Assembly (NCBI RefSeq): GCF_000379465.1
Contig: NZ_KB905380.1
Coordinates: 620,001-684,000 of the forward strand
Reading direction: 5' to 3'
From: Sciscionella marina DSM 45152
GTDB lineage: Bacteria > Actinomycetota > Actinomycetes > Mycobacteriales > Pseudonocardiaceae
Length of the DNA stretch: 64,000 nucleotides
Positions 56,007-64,000 of the stretch are shown here, one piece after another. Each line of letters begins with the position of its first letter. The stretch's first letter is position 1. Both the position numbers and the translations under genes were made by a program. The notes under the pieces were generated by a model, which was not told the origin of the DNA, ran no database searches, and saw only the letters and a program-made list of their open reading frames with translations.

Positions 56007-58703
56007 CTAGTGTGCCGCCTCGTGCCAGGAGCGGCCGACACCGACCGAAACTTCCAGCGGTACCTGGAGTTCGTGGGCCGAACCCATCTGCGCGCGCACG
56101 ATCGACTCGATCCGGTCGTGCTCGCCGTCGACCACCTCGAGCACGAGTTCGTCGTGCACCTGCAGCAGCATCCTGGAGCGCACCCCGGCCTCGTCGAGTG
56201 CCCTGCCGACCCCGAGCATGGCGACCTTGATGATGTCCGCCGCCGAGCCCTGGATGGGGGCGTTGAGCGCCATCCGCTCGGCCATCTCGCGGCGCTGCCG
56301 GTTGTCCGAGTTGAGGTCGGGCAGATAGCGGCGGCGGCCGAGGATCGTGGAGGTGTACCCGTCCTTGCGGGCGGCATCGACCAGCTCGCGCAGATAGTCA
56401 CGCACCCCGCCGAACAGGGCGAAGTAGTCGTCCATCAGGCCGCGGGCCTCGTCCACACCGATGCGCAGCTGCCCGGAGAGTCCGTAGGCGGAGAGCCCGT
56501 AGGCGAGCCCGTAGTTCATCGCCTTGATCTTGGCGCGCTGTTCGGTGGAGACCTCCCCGGCGTCCACCCCGAACACCCGGGCCGCGGTCTCGGCGTGGAA
56601 GTCGGTCCCCGACTGAAAGGCCTGGATGAGCTCGGCGTCCTCGGAAAGGTGCGCCATGATGCGCATCTCGATCTGCGAGTAGTCCGCGGTCATCAGTTCG
56701 GCGAAGCCCGGCCCGACCACGAAGCCCTCACGGATCCGTCGGCCCTCCTCGGTGCGGATCGGGATGTTCTGCAGGTTCGGATCGGTCGAGGAGAGCCTGC
56801 CGGTCGCCGCGATCGTCTGGTTGTAGGTGGTGTGGATGCGCTCGTCGTCGGCGACGGTCTTGAGCAACCCCTCGGCGGTCGTCTTGAGCCGGGTGGCGTC
56901 CCGGTGTTCGAGCAGGTGCGCGAGGAAGGGGTGTTCGGTCTGCTCGAACAGGGTCTGCAGCGCGTCCGCGTCCGTGGTGTACCCGGTCTTGGTGCGCTTG
57001 GTCTTCGGCATCTCGAGGTCTTCGAACAGCACCACCTGCAGCTGTTTCGGCGAGCCGAGGTTGATCTCCTTGCCGATCACCGCGTACGCCTCCTGCGCGG
57101 CGTTCTTCACCCGCGCGGCGAAGTGCGCCTCCAGGGCGGTGAGCGCCTCGACATCCACGGCGATCCCGATCTGTTCCATCCGCGCGAGCACTCGCAGCAG
57201 CGGCAGCTCGAGATCGCGCAGCAGCCCGGTGGCCTCGATCTTGGCGAGCTCGGCGTCCAGTGCGTCGGCGAGCTCGGCGATCGCGACCGCGCGCAGCAGT
57301 TCCGCGTTGATCAGCGCGGTGTCCTCGCCGTCCGCGCCGTCCAGCAGGGACAGCTGGGTTTCCCCGGCCTCGGCGCGCAGCTCCCGCTGCAGATAGCGCA
57401 GCACCAGGTCGTCGAGCGCGAAGGAGCGCTGTCCGGGGCGCACCAGGTAGGCGGCGAGCGCGGTGTCCGAGGTGAGCCCGCCGAACTCCCAGCCGCGCGC
57501 GGCGAACGCGTTGATCGCGCCCTTCACGTCGTGCCCGGCCTTCGGTGCTTCCGGATCGGCGAGCCACGCGGCGAGCGCCCGCTCATCGGCCTCGTCCATC
57601 GCGGCGAGTTCCACATAGCCGCCGACCCCGCCCGCGGCGAGGCTCACCGAGTAGACGTCACCGCCGCCCATCGCGAAGTTCCCGCGCACGGCGAGGCCGA
57701 TCCGGCGCCCCGAGGCGTGCTCGGCGAGCCAGTCCCGCAGCGCCCCGGTCTCGATCCGCCCGCCCTCGATGTCCAGTCCGGACTCGGCCTCGGGTTCGGC
57801 GGAGGACAGGGTCTCGAACAACCGGTCGCGCAGCACCCGGAACTCGAGGTCGTCGAACAGCCGGTGCACCGCGTCCCGGTCCCAGGGCTGGAGCTCGAGC
57901 TCGCCCGCGTGCTTGTCCAGTTCGACGTTCCGGACCAGTTCGGTGAGCTGGCGGTTGAGCAGCACCGAATCGAGGTGCGCGCGCAGCGCCTCGCCGACCT
58001 TGCCTTTCACCTCGTCCACCCGGTCGACCAGATCGGCGAGTGAGCCGAACTGCCTGATCCACTTCGCCGCGGTCTTCTCCCCGACCCCGGGGATCCCCGG
58101 CAGGTTGTCCGAGGGGTCACCGCGCAGCGCGGCGAAATCGGGGTACTGCTTCGGTGTGAGGGTGTACTTCTCCTCGACGGCCTCCGGGGTGAACCGGACC
58201 AGATCGGAGACACCCTTGCGCGGGTAGAGCACCGTCACCGCGTCGTCGACCAGCTGCAGCGCGTCCCGGTCCCCAGTGCAGATGGACACCCGCATCCCGT
58301 CCGCCACGGCCTCGGTGGTCAGCGTGGCGATCAGGTCGTCGGCCTCGTACCCCTCCTTGCGCAGGGTCGGCACGCGCAGCGTGGCGAGTACGTCCTCGAT
58401 CAGCGAGACCTGGCCACGGAACTCGTCCGGGGTGCTCGAGCGGTTGGACTTGTACTCGGCGTAGGCCTCGCTGCGGAAGGTCTTGCGGGAGACGTCGAAG
58501 GCCACGGCCAGATGTGTCGGTTGTTCGTCCCGGAGCAGGTTGATCAGCATCGAGGTGAACCCGTACACGGCGTTCGTGGTCTGTCCCGTCGTGGTGCTGA
58601 AGTTCTCCGCGGGCAAGGCGAAGAACGCCCGGTAGGCCAGCGAATGGCCGTCGAGCAGCAACAAGCGAGGTTGGTCACTTCCGGTATCGGTCTTCGCGCT
58701 CAC
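56007..58703 (-). CDS. polA: DNA polymerase I
   Basis: An 898-residue repair polymerase. The N-terminal 5'-3' exonuclease domain (about 1-290) contains LLLDGHSLAYR and RDALQLV segments. The middle domain keeps the size of the 3'-5' exonuclease but lacks its D-x-E pair, so proofreading is likely absent, as in many actinobacterial PolA. The polymerase domain has motif A DYSQIEMR, motif B GLAYGLSAYGL region and motif C VHDELVLE. It starts with GTG 58703. No SOS box is seen upstream. Confidence 0.97.
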   Translation of the reverse strand: MSAKTDTGSDQPRLLLLDGHSLAYRAFFALPAENFSTTTGQTTNAVYGFTSMLINLLRDEQPTHLAVAFDVSRKTFRSEAYAEYKSNRSSTPDEFRGQVSLIEDVLATLRVPTLRKEGYEADDLIATLTTEAVADGMRVSICTGDRDALQLVDDAVTVLYPRKGVSDLVRFTPEAVEEKYTLTPKQYPDFAALRGDPSDNLPGIPGVGEKTAAKWIRQFGSLADLVDRVDEVKGKVGEALRAHLDSVLLNRQLTELVRNVELDKHAGELELQPWDRDAVHRLFDDLEFRVLRDRLFETLSSAEPEAESGLDIEGGRIETGALRDWLAEHASGRRIGLAVRGNFAMGGGDVYSVSLAAGGVGGYVELAAMDEADERALAAWLADPEAPKAGHDVKGAINAFAARGWEFGGLTSDTALAAYLVRPGQRSFALDDLVLRYLQRELRAEAGETQLSLLDGADGEDTALINAELLRAVAIAELADALDAELAKIEATGLLRDLELPLLRVLARMEQIGIAVDVEALTALEAHFAARVKNAAQEAYAVIGKEINLGSPKQLQVVLFEDLEMPKTKRTKTGYTTDADALQTLFEQTEHPFLAHLLEHRDATRLKTTAEGLLKTVADDERIHTTYNQTIAATGRLSSTDPNLQNIPIRTEEGRRIREGFVVGPGFAELMTADYSQIEMRIMAHLSEDAELIQAFQSGTDFHAETAARVFGVDAGEVSTEQRAKIKAMNYGLAYGLSAYGLSGQLRIGVDEARGLMDDYFALFGGVRDYLRELVDAARKDGYTSTILGRRRYLPDLNSDNRQRREMAERMALNAPIQGSAADIIKVAMLGVGRALDEAGVRSRMLLQVHDELVLEVVDGEHDRIESIVRAQMGSAHELQVPLEVSVGVGRSWHEAAH

Positions 58704-58750
58704 GGATGAAGTCTATGGTGAAGCACCGACAAGTTTGGAGGCCCCGTCCC

Positions 58751-59167
58751 GTGTCCGAACAGCAGCAGCTCAATCCGTTCCCGGCGCAGCCAGCCGGGCA
58801 GTTGCTCGATGCCAAACTCGGCATCGAGGTCGTCGAAGCGAGCCCGGAGCGCGTGGTGGCGACCATGCCGGTGGACGGCAACCGGCAGCCGTACGGGCTG
58901 ATGCACGGCGGGGCGAACGCCTCACTCGCCGAATCGGTGGGTTCGCAGGCGGCGGCGCTCAACGCGGCGCCCGGTCACCCGGTCGTCGGGCTCGAGCTGT
59001 CCTGCACGCATCACCGTGGGGTCAAGGACGGAAAGGTCACCGCGGTCGCGGTGCCGGTGCACACCGGGCGGTCGACGAGCACCATCGAGATCACGATCAC
59101 CGATGAGCAGGGTCGCCGTACCTGCACGGCACGGCTGACCTGCGTCACCCTGAACAAGCCTGCCTAG
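58751..59167 (+). CDS. Hotdog-fold thioesterase (PaaI-like)
   Basis: A 138-residue hotdog thioesterase with the catalytic-site segment [14 protein letters not shown] and a later [15 protein letters not shown] strand. The family cleaves acyl-CoA thioesters, including aromatic acyl-CoA and menaquinone-pathway DHNA-CoA. GTG 58751 has GGAGG ten bases upstream; the longer ATG start at 58706 would overlap the polA promoter. It is divergent from polA by 47 bases and its TAG shares CTAG with the frr stop. Confidence 0.87.
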   Translation: MSEQQQLNPFPAQPAGQLLDAKLGIEVVEASPERVVATMPVDGNRQPYGLMHGGANASLAESVGSQAAALNAAPGHPVVGLELSCTHHRGVKDGKVTAVAVPVHTGRSTSTIEITITDEQGRRTCTARLTCVTLNKPA

Positions 59168-59721
59168 ACCTCGAGCAGCTCGGATTCCTTGTGCTTGACC
59201 AGTTCCTCCACCTGGTGGATGTACTGGTCGGTGAGGTTCTGTAGTTCCTTCTCGGCGCGGGCGCCCTCGTCCTCGCCCACCTCGCCGTCCTTGACCAGCT
59301 TGTCCAGCTCGTCCTTGCCCTTACGGCGGATGTTGCGGATGGTGACCCGCGCGTCCTCGCCCTTGGCCTTGGCGACCTTGACCATCTCGCGACGGCGCTC
59401 CTCGGACAGCTGCGGAACGTTGATGCGGATGATCTGCCCGTCATCGGAGGGGTTCACCCCGAGGTCCGATTCCTGGATGGCCTTCTCGATGGCGCGCAGC
59501 TGGCTCGGGTCGTAGGGCTTGATCACGACCATCCGTGCCTCCGGGATGCTCACGCTCGCGACCTCGTTCAGCGGGGTCGGCACGCCGTATGCCTCGACGT
59601 GGATCCTGGAGAACATCGCGGGAGTGGCCCGCCCGGTACGCACCGACGCGAGGTCGTCCTTGGCGACCGAGACGGCTTTCTCCATCTTTTCCTCGGCGTC
59701 GAGGAGCGTATCGTCGATCAC
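59164..59721 (-). CDS. frr: Ribosome recycling factor
   Basis: Splits terminated ribosomes with EF-G. The 185-residue product is of normal length. It begins [17 protein letters not shown] and contains [15 protein letters not shown] and the typical [11 protein letters not shown] hinge. GTG 59721 has AAGGAG six bases upstream. It follows pyrH by 34 bases in the classical rpsB-tsf-pyrH-frr order. Confidence 0.97.
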   Translation of the reverse strand: MIDDTLLDAEEKMEKAVSVAKDDLASVRTGRATPAMFSRIHVEAYGVPTPLNEVASVSIPEARMVVIKPYDPSQLRAIEKAIQESDLGVNPSDDGQIIRINVPQLSEERRREMVKVAKAKGEDARVTIRNIRRKGKDELDKLVKDGEVGEDEGARAEKELQNLTDQYIHQVEELVKHKESELLEV

Positions 59722-59755
59722 TGCTTTCTCCTTCGTGCGTGCAGCCTGCTCGTGC

Positions 59756-60466
59756 CTATGCGGGAGTACTGACCAGTGTCCCGATCTTCTCACCGCGAAC
59801 AGCCCGGGCGATATTGCCCTCGGTAAGCAGATTGAACACCAGTATCGGCATGTTGTTGTCCATGCACAGCGAGAACGCCGTCGCGTCGGCCACCTTGAGA
59901 CCACGCTCGATCACCTCGTGGTGCGTGATGGTGTCGAACATGGTGGCCTCGGGGTCCAGTTTCGGGTCCGCGGTGTACACCCCGTCCACGGCCTTGGCCA
60001 TCAGGACCGCCTCGCAGCCGATCTCGAGCGCGCGCTGGGCGGCCCCGGTATCGGTGGAGAAGTAGGGCATGCCCGTCCCGGCCGCGAAGATCACCACGCG
60101 GCCCTTGTCCAGGTGCCGTTCCGCGCGGCGCGGGACATAGGGTTCGGCGACCTGCCCCATGCTGATCGCGGTCTGCACCCTGGTCGGCACGCCCTCCTTC
60201 TCCAGGAAGTCCTGCAGGGCGAGGCTGTTCATCACGGTGCCGAGCATCGCCATGTAGTCGGCGCGGTCCCGGTCCATGCCACGCTGGGACAGCTCGGCGC
60301 CCCGGAAGTAGTTGCCGCCACCGATGACCACGGCGAGCTGAGCGCCGGTACGCACCACGTCGGCGATCTGCCGCGCCACGGTGTGCACCACATCGGGATC
60401 GACTCCGACGGCGCCGCCACCGAACATCTCGCCACCGAGTTTCAGCAGTACTCGCTTGTAGCCCAT
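59756..60466 (-). CDS. pyrH: UMP kinase
   Basis: Phosphorylates UMP to UDP, 236 residues. It starts [15 protein letters not shown] at ATG 60466, with GAGGAGG upstream, and has [10 protein letters not shown] and the [21 protein letters not shown]-type C-terminal region. It is an amino-acid-kinase-fold hexamer in other bacteria. A strong hairpin lies between it and tsf. Confidence 0.97.
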   Translation of the reverse strand: MGYKRVLLKLGGEMFGGGAVGVDPDVVHTVARQIADVVRTGAQLAVVIGGGNYFRGAELSQRGMDRDRADYMAMLGTVMNSLALQDFLEKEGVPTRVQTAISMGQVAEPYVPRRAERHLDKGRVVIFAAGTGMPYFSTDTGAAQRALEIGCEAVLMAKAVDGVYTADPKLDPEATMFDTITHHEVIERGLKVADATAFSLCMDNNMPILVFNLLTEGNIARAVRGEKIGTLVSTPA

Positions 60467-60483
60467 TCGGCCCTCCTCACATG

Positions 60484-60520
60484 CGTGTGCCCCGCCCTCG
60501 TGAAGAAGGCGGGGCACACG
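60484..60520 (-). terminator. Terminator hairpin between tsf and pyrH
   Basis: A 13-bp perfect stem (60484-60496 with 60508-60520) closes an 11-base loop. It lies 54 bases after the tsf stop and 18 bases before the pyrH start, so it either ends the rpsB-tsf transcript or tunes read-through. Confidence 0.75.
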
Positions 60521-60573
60521 GTACTCGGGTCCTCCGCTCTCGCACGCGAAGGGTGGCACACCGTGCCTGCAGG

Positions 60574-61389
60574 TCAGGCGACGCCGACCTCGAAGCGCGC
60601 GAAGCGCACGACACTGACACCGGCCTCGTCGAGCACGGCCTTGACGGTCTTCTTGTTGTCGGTGACCGAAGGCTGCTCGTTGAGCACGAAGTCCTTGTAG
60701 TAGGCGTTGACCTTGCCCTCGACGATCTTGGGCATGGCCTGCTCGGGCTTGCCCTCCTCGCGGGCGGTCTGCTCGGCGATGCGCCGCTCGTTCGCGACGG
60801 TCTCCTCCGGCACGTCCTCGCGGTTGGTGTAGCGCGCGTTGAGCGCGGCGACCTGCATGGCCGCGCCGCGGGCGGCTTCCTCATCGCTACCGGTGTACTC
60901 GACCAGCACGCCGACGGCCGGGGGCAGGTCGGCGGAGCGCCGGTGCAGGTAGCTGGTGACGTTGCCGTCGAAAAGGGTGATCCGGCGCAGCTCGAGCTTC
61001 TCGCCGATCTTCGCGGACAGCGCGGCGATGGCCTCGGAGACCGGGGCACCGTCGAGCTCGGCCGCGAGCAGGGCGTCCAGCTCGCCGATCCTGTTGTCCC
61101 GCGCGGTGGCGACGATCCTGTCCGCGAGCGCGACGAATTCGGGGTTCTTGGCCACGAAGTCGGTCTCGCTGTTGAGCTCGACCATCGCCGGGCCGGCCAC
61201 CGCGATCAGGCCCTGCGCGGTGGTGCGCTCGGCCCGCTTGCCGACATCCTTCGCGCCCTTGACACGCAGGATCTCGACGGCCTTGTCGAAGTCGCCCTCG
61301 GCTTCCTCGAGCGCCTTCTTGCAGTCCATCATGCCGGACCCGGTCGCCTCGCGCAGACGCTTGACGTCCGCCGCTGAGTAGTTCGCCAT
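60574..61389 (-). CDS. tsf: Elongation factor Ts
   Basis: Nucleotide exchange factor for EF-Tu, 271 residues. The N-terminal helix [29 protein letters not shown] is followed by the TDFVAKN core motif. Length and domain order (N-terminal domain, core, C-terminal module) fit the actinobacterial form. It follows rpsB after 89 bases that hold a 17-bp hairpin. Confidence 0.97.
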   Translation of the reverse strand: MANYSAADVKRLREATGSGMMDCKKALEEAEGDFDKAVEILRVKGAKDVGKRAERTTAQGLIAVAGPAMVELNSETDFVAKNPEFVALADRIVATARDNRIGELDALLAAELDGAPVSEAIAALSAKIGEKLELRRITLFDGNVTSYLHRRSADLPPAVGVLVEYTGSDEEAARGAAMQVAALNARYTNREDVPEETVANERRIAEQTAREEGKPEQAMPKIVEGKVNAYYKDFVLNEQPSVTDNKKTVKAVLDEAGVSVVRFARFEVGVA

Positions 61390-61421
61390 GAAATCTCGTT
61401 CCTTACGGTTAGTGCCTGCTC

Positions 61422-61459
61422 AGCCGTGCGGGTGGGTGCGCACACCCACCCGCACGGCT
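61422..61459 (-). terminator. 17-bp hairpin in the rpsB-tsf gap (attenuator candidate)
   Basis: Bases 61422-61438 pair perfectly with 61443-61459 around the tetraloop CGCA. It lies 19 bases after the rpsB stop and 32 bases before tsf, with no T-run. In E. coli a partial terminator at this place sets the S2 to EF-Ts ratio; the same use here is inferred. Confidence 0.75.
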
Positions 61460-61478
61460 CGTCTCTGGTTCGAGTGCG

Positions 61479-62315
61479 TTATGCCTGGTCGCCCTCGGAG
61501 CCGGCCGCGACGGTCGCCTCGGCGGTCTCCGGGTTGGTGAGCAGCTCCTGCTCCCACTCGGCGAGCGGCTCGTCGCTGGCTACACCCGGCTCGGGCTTCT
61601 CGTCCCCGGCGGAGCCGTTGCGCGCACCGGCACGGGCCATCAGCCCCGCGGCCGCGGCCTCGGCGACCACCTTGGTCAGCAGCGCGGCGGAGCGGATCGC
61701 GTCGTCGTTGCCCGGGATCGGGTAGTCGACCTCGTCCGGATCGCAGTTCGTATCGAGGATCGCGACGATGGGCACATTGAGCTTGCGCGCCTCACCGACC
61801 GCGATGTGCTCCTTCTTGGTGTCCACGATCCACACCGCGCTCGGCACCTTCGCCATGTCGCGGATACCGCCGAGGGTGCGGTCGAGCTTGTTCTTCTCCC
61901 TGGTCAGGGTCAGAATCTCGCGCTTGGTCAGCCCGGCGAAGCCACCGGTCTGTTCCATCGACTCGAGTTCCTTGAGCCGCTGCAGGCGCCTGTGCACGGT
62001 CTGGAAGTTGGTCAGCATCCCGCCGAGCCAGCGCTGGTTGACGAACGGCATGCCGACCCGCTGCGCCTCGCGCGCGATCGCTTCCTGGGCCTGCTTCTTC
62101 GTGCCGACGAACAGGATCGAGCCGCCGTGCGCGACCGTCTGCTTGACGAACTCGTAGGCGCGGTCGATGTAGGACAGCGTCTGCTGCAGGTCGATGATGT
62201 AGATGCCGTTGCGCTCGGTGAAGATGTAGCGCTTCATCTTCGGGTTCCAGCGGCGGGTCTGATGCCCGAAATGGACACCGGAGTCCAGCAGCTCCTTCAT
62301 GGTGACGACGGCCAT
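61479..62315 (-). CDS. rpsB: 30S ribosomal protein S2
   Basis: A 278-residue S2 that begins [32 protein letters not shown]. The conserved [11 protein letters not shown] and [14 protein letters not shown] segments are present. The C-terminal 45 residues are an acidic extension beyond the E. coli length, common in actinobacteria. ATG 62315 is the family start; the longer open frame upstream is not. Confidence 0.97.
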   Translation of the reverse strand: MAVVTMKELLDSGVHFGHQTRRWNPKMKRYIFTERNGIYIIDLQQTLSYIDRAYEFVKQTVAHGGSILFVGTKKQAQEAIAREAQRVGMPFVNQRWLGGMLTNFQTVHRRLQRLKELESMEQTGGFAGLTKREILTLTREKNKLDRTLGGIRDMAKVPSAVWIVDTKKEHIAVGEARKLNVPIVAILDTNCDPDEVDYPIPGNDDAIRSAALLTKVVAEAAAAGLMARAGARNGSAGDEKPEPGVASDEPLAEWEQELLTNPETAEATVAAGSEGDQA

Positions 62316-62690
62316 TGCCGGATACACCTCTGTCTTTGCTCGCGCGCACCCCGCCGGGCCGACAGCATCGAAGCGGTCGGAGCACGCTGGTTCGGTTCTT
62401 CGCCGGGCGGCCGGGTGGCCGCCTGGCCCTGGTGCCGATCGGCGATCCGAACCCCGGAACGTCCGGGGACCGTCGGATCGCGATGCCTTCCCTGCGGGAA
62501 GAATCGGCACGCGAAGTCACCACGTACGGATACGTGGCGCTCGACCAGTGTAAACCAGGCCCGATTCGCACGTCATCGCAGTATCGATGGGTATGCGGGA
62601 TGGTTGCCGTTTCTGTGGATTACCCGTGAACGGTCCACAACACGGGGCCGCGCACTTCCCATCCGAGTTCCGAGCATGCACCCTTGTCGC
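62316..62690. other. 375-base divergent intergenic region (rpsB promoter and leader)
   Basis: This gap separates rpsB from the M23 gene. I see no small gene, tRNA, SOS box or clear riboswitch. It must hold the rpsB promoter and leader and the M23 promoter. The only local symmetry I note is the weak dyad CTTCCCTGCGGGAAG near 62488-62502. Confidence 0.5.
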
Positions 62691-63263
62691 ATGCCGATCC
62701 GGTCCAGCCCACCGACGCGGGTGCACGCGGCGATAGCCAAGCTGTTCGCCGTCGTGCTCTTCGTGCCGCTGCTCGGGCTCGCGCTCGCCGGTCCGGGCAA
62801 GCTCGTCACCGCCTCCGCGCACGCCGCGACGGCCGCGGCCGGCTACGGCTGGCCGATCGCGCCCCCGCACCCGGTCGTGCGCGGATTCGACGCACCGGTG
62901 AACCCTTACGGCCCCGGGCACCGCGGCGTGGACCTCGGTGCCGCGGAAAGCTCCCGGGTCAGCGCGGCCGCGGGCGGGGTGGTGACGTTCGCGGGACCGG
63001 TCGCCGGGCACGGTGTGGTCTCCATCCAGCACGCGGACGGCATGCGCACCACCTACGAACCGGTCACCGCCACGGTCGCCAAGGGTGACCAGGTGCACGG
63101 TGGCCAGCCGATCGGCACCCTGCGGAGCGGGCACGACTGCGGAGCCGCGCGTGTGGCCGCCTGCCTGCACTGGGGCGCCCGGCACGGGGAGACCGACTAC
63201 CGCGATCCCCTCGGCCTGCTCGCGGGCGGGCACGTGCGGCTGCTGCCCTGGTACCGCCCCTGA
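62691..63263 (+). CDS. Secreted M23-family peptidase-like protein
   Basis: A 190-residue protein (from ATG 62691; an in-frame ATG at 62676 is possible) with a signal peptide ending near TASAHA. It has one LytM/M23 domain: HRGVD gives the zinc ligands His77 and Asp81, and His160 in CLHWG is the third. The usual HLH motif has Cys158 in place of its first, catalytic His, and Cys150 lies eight residues before, so a disulfide is possible. Enzymatic activity is therefore uncertain. Its place beside rpsB matches mycobacterial Rv2891. Confidence 0.87.
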   Translation: MPIRSSPPTRVHAAIAKLFAVVLFVPLLGLALAGPGKLVTASAHAATAAAGYGWPIAPPHPVVRGFDAPVNPYGPGHRGVDLGAAESSRVSAAAGGVVTFAGPVAGHGVVSIQHADGMRTTYEPVTATVAKGDQVHGGQPIGTLRSGHDCGAARVAACLHWGARHGETDYRDPLGLLAGGHVRLLPWYRP

Positions 63264-63295
63264 TCGAGCGCCGCTGATCCCGGGTCCGGCGGGCG

Positions 63296-64000
63296 CTACT
63301 CGCTGGACTGCGCCTGCATCGTGTTGCGCAGCCGCAGTACTGCCCGGGTGTGCAGCTGGCAGACCCGGGACTCGGTCACCCCGAGCACCTTGCCGATCTC
63401 CGCGAGCGTGAGGTTCTCGAAGTAATAGAGGGTGACCACGACCCGGTCGCGCTCGGCGAGCTTCGCGATGGCGTCGGCCAGCTGCTTACGGGTGTCCCGG
63501 TCGACCAGGCTGGCCACCGGATCGATCGCGGCATGGTCGCGCAGGGTGTCGGCCAGCGCGGTCGTGCGCTCCCCCGCGATCAGTTCGTCCAGTGCCATGA
63601 CGCTGGTGAGCTGGAGCTGACCGTAGAGCTCGCGCAGTTCGGTCACCCCGATCCCCAGTTCGGCGGCGAGCTCGGAATCGGTCGGGGTGCGCTGCAGCCG
63701 AGCGCCGAGGGATTCGAGCACTCGCTCCAGATCGCGCGCCTTGCCACGCACCGAACGCGGCACCCAGTCCTGGGCGCGCAGATCGTCGAGGATGGCGCCG
63801 CGGATGCGCTGCATCGCGTAGGTCTCGAACTTGAGCCCGCGTTCGGGTTCGAACTTCTCGATCGCGTCGACGAGTCCGAAGATGCCCGACTGCACGAGAT
63901 CGGCGATGTCCACGTGCGCGGGAAGCCCGACACCGACCCGGCCGGCGACGTACTTCACGAGCGGGGCGTAGTGCAGGACGAGGCGGTCCCGGGTGGCACG
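63296..64000 (-). CDS. whiG: RNA polymerase sigma factor of the WhiG/FliA type, 5' end missing
   Basis: The frame is open to the window end, so the N-terminus lies outside; about 234 residues are seen, of which the upstream-most read [20 protein letters not shown]. Region 2 contains [22 protein letters not shown] and [25 protein letters not shown]. Region 4 has [29 protein letters not shown]. This is the FliA/WhiG group that controls flagella or, in Streptomyces, sporulation. The linkage to rpsB-tsf matches Streptomyces whiG. Which morphological role it has here cannot be told. Confidence 0.93.
   Translation of the reverse strand, partial: RATRDRLVLHYAPLVKYVAGRVGVGLPAHVDIADLVQSGIFGLVDAIEKFEPERGLKFETYAMQRIRGAILDDLRAQDWVPRSVRGKARDLERVLESLGARLQRTPTDSELAAELGIGVTELRELYGQLQLTSVMALDELIAGERTTALADTLRDHAAIDPVASLVDRDTRKQLADAIAKLAERDRVVVTLYYFENLTLAEIGKVLGVTESRVCQLHTRAVLRLRNTMQAQSSE

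Noticed and set aside
56007-58703. An SOS box for polA
   Set aside because: No TCGAAC-N4-GTTCGA-like sequence in the short gap to the divergent thioesterase gene.
62316-62690. A cyclic-di-AMP riboswitch before the M23 gene
   Set aside because: These often control actinobacterial wall hydrolases, but I could not find the paired core elements.

Overview
The window reads as a gap-free piece of a high-GC actinobacterial chromosome, most likely from the family Pseudonocardiaceae (an inference from gene content and order; no rRNA gene is present to test it). The supporting signs are frequent GTG and TTG starts, SOS boxes of the actinobacterial TCGAAC-N4-GTTCGA type, mycobacterium-like gene neighbourhoods (nrdR-LysM-lexA, hflX-dapF-miaA-miaB, recX-recA, metF to aroG, rpsB-tsf-pyrH-frr), a mycothiol-dependent enzyme family and a lipoglycan-type mannosyltransferase. 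It looks like core chromosome: I see no IS element, prophage, integrase, CRISPR array, tRNA or rRNA.

Layout. 1-1.7 kb: end of an I36 inhibitor-like secreted protein and a PLP enzyme whose N-terminus is out of frame. 1.8-7.2 kb: B12-dependent ribonucleotide reductase nrdJ with its repressor nrdR, then the SOS pair of a LysM membrane protein and lexA, which share two SOS boxes. 7.3-14.2 kb: hflX, dapF, miaA, a DUF349 protein, a membrane protein and miaB. 14.3-17.3 kb: a TAXI-type binding lipoprotein facing a two-component system. 17.6-20.9 kb: a glutamate-type ABC importer. 21.0-24.5 kb: succinate dehydrogenase. 25.1-26.7 kb: recX-recA with an SOS box. 27-35 kb: a frameshifted flavin-type oxidoreductase, an acetyltransferase, DUF3046, a membrane-anchored Hsp70-like protein and Lhr helicase. 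35.2-41.6 kb: coaA, a maleylpyruvate-isomerase-like protein, an SOS-box-preceded HEPN protein, a YbaK-like deacylase, an acetyltransferase, a DUF885 peptidase and metF. 41.7-47.2 kb: mannosyltransferase, DNA-binding protein, PASTA kinase and aroG, in the order of the M. tuberculosis Rv2172c-Rv2178c region. 47.3-59.2 kb: rpsA, a methyltransferase, an acetyltransferase, a Walker-A-less ABC-like protein coupled to a YhgE/Pip membrane protein, small redox and regulatory genes, polA and a thioesterase. 59.2-64 kb: frr, pyrH, tsf, rpsB, an M23 peptidase-like protein and a WhiG/FliA sigma factor cut by the window end.

Genes that work together: LexA should control at least four transcription units here (the LysM gene, lexA, recA-recX and the HEPN gene), all with consensus or near-consensus boxes. 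NrdR has two candidate boxes upstream of its own nrdR-nrdJ operon. Perfect hairpins sit after nrdJ, after rpsB, after tsf, after aroG and between several convergent genes.

The most unusual signal is a short repeat of about 75 bp present three times (12689-12766, 19969-20046, 26866-26941). It begins and ends exactly at ATGA. In two copies it lies inside an operon so that the upstream stop, a 25-codon mini-ORF and the downstream start are joined by two successive ATGA overlaps. Other points are a SOS-controlled HEPN gene, a degenerate ABC ATPase in a 4-bp overlap with a YhgE/Pip gene, two genes broken by one base in homopolymer runs, and several convergent gene pairs whose stop codons share four bases.
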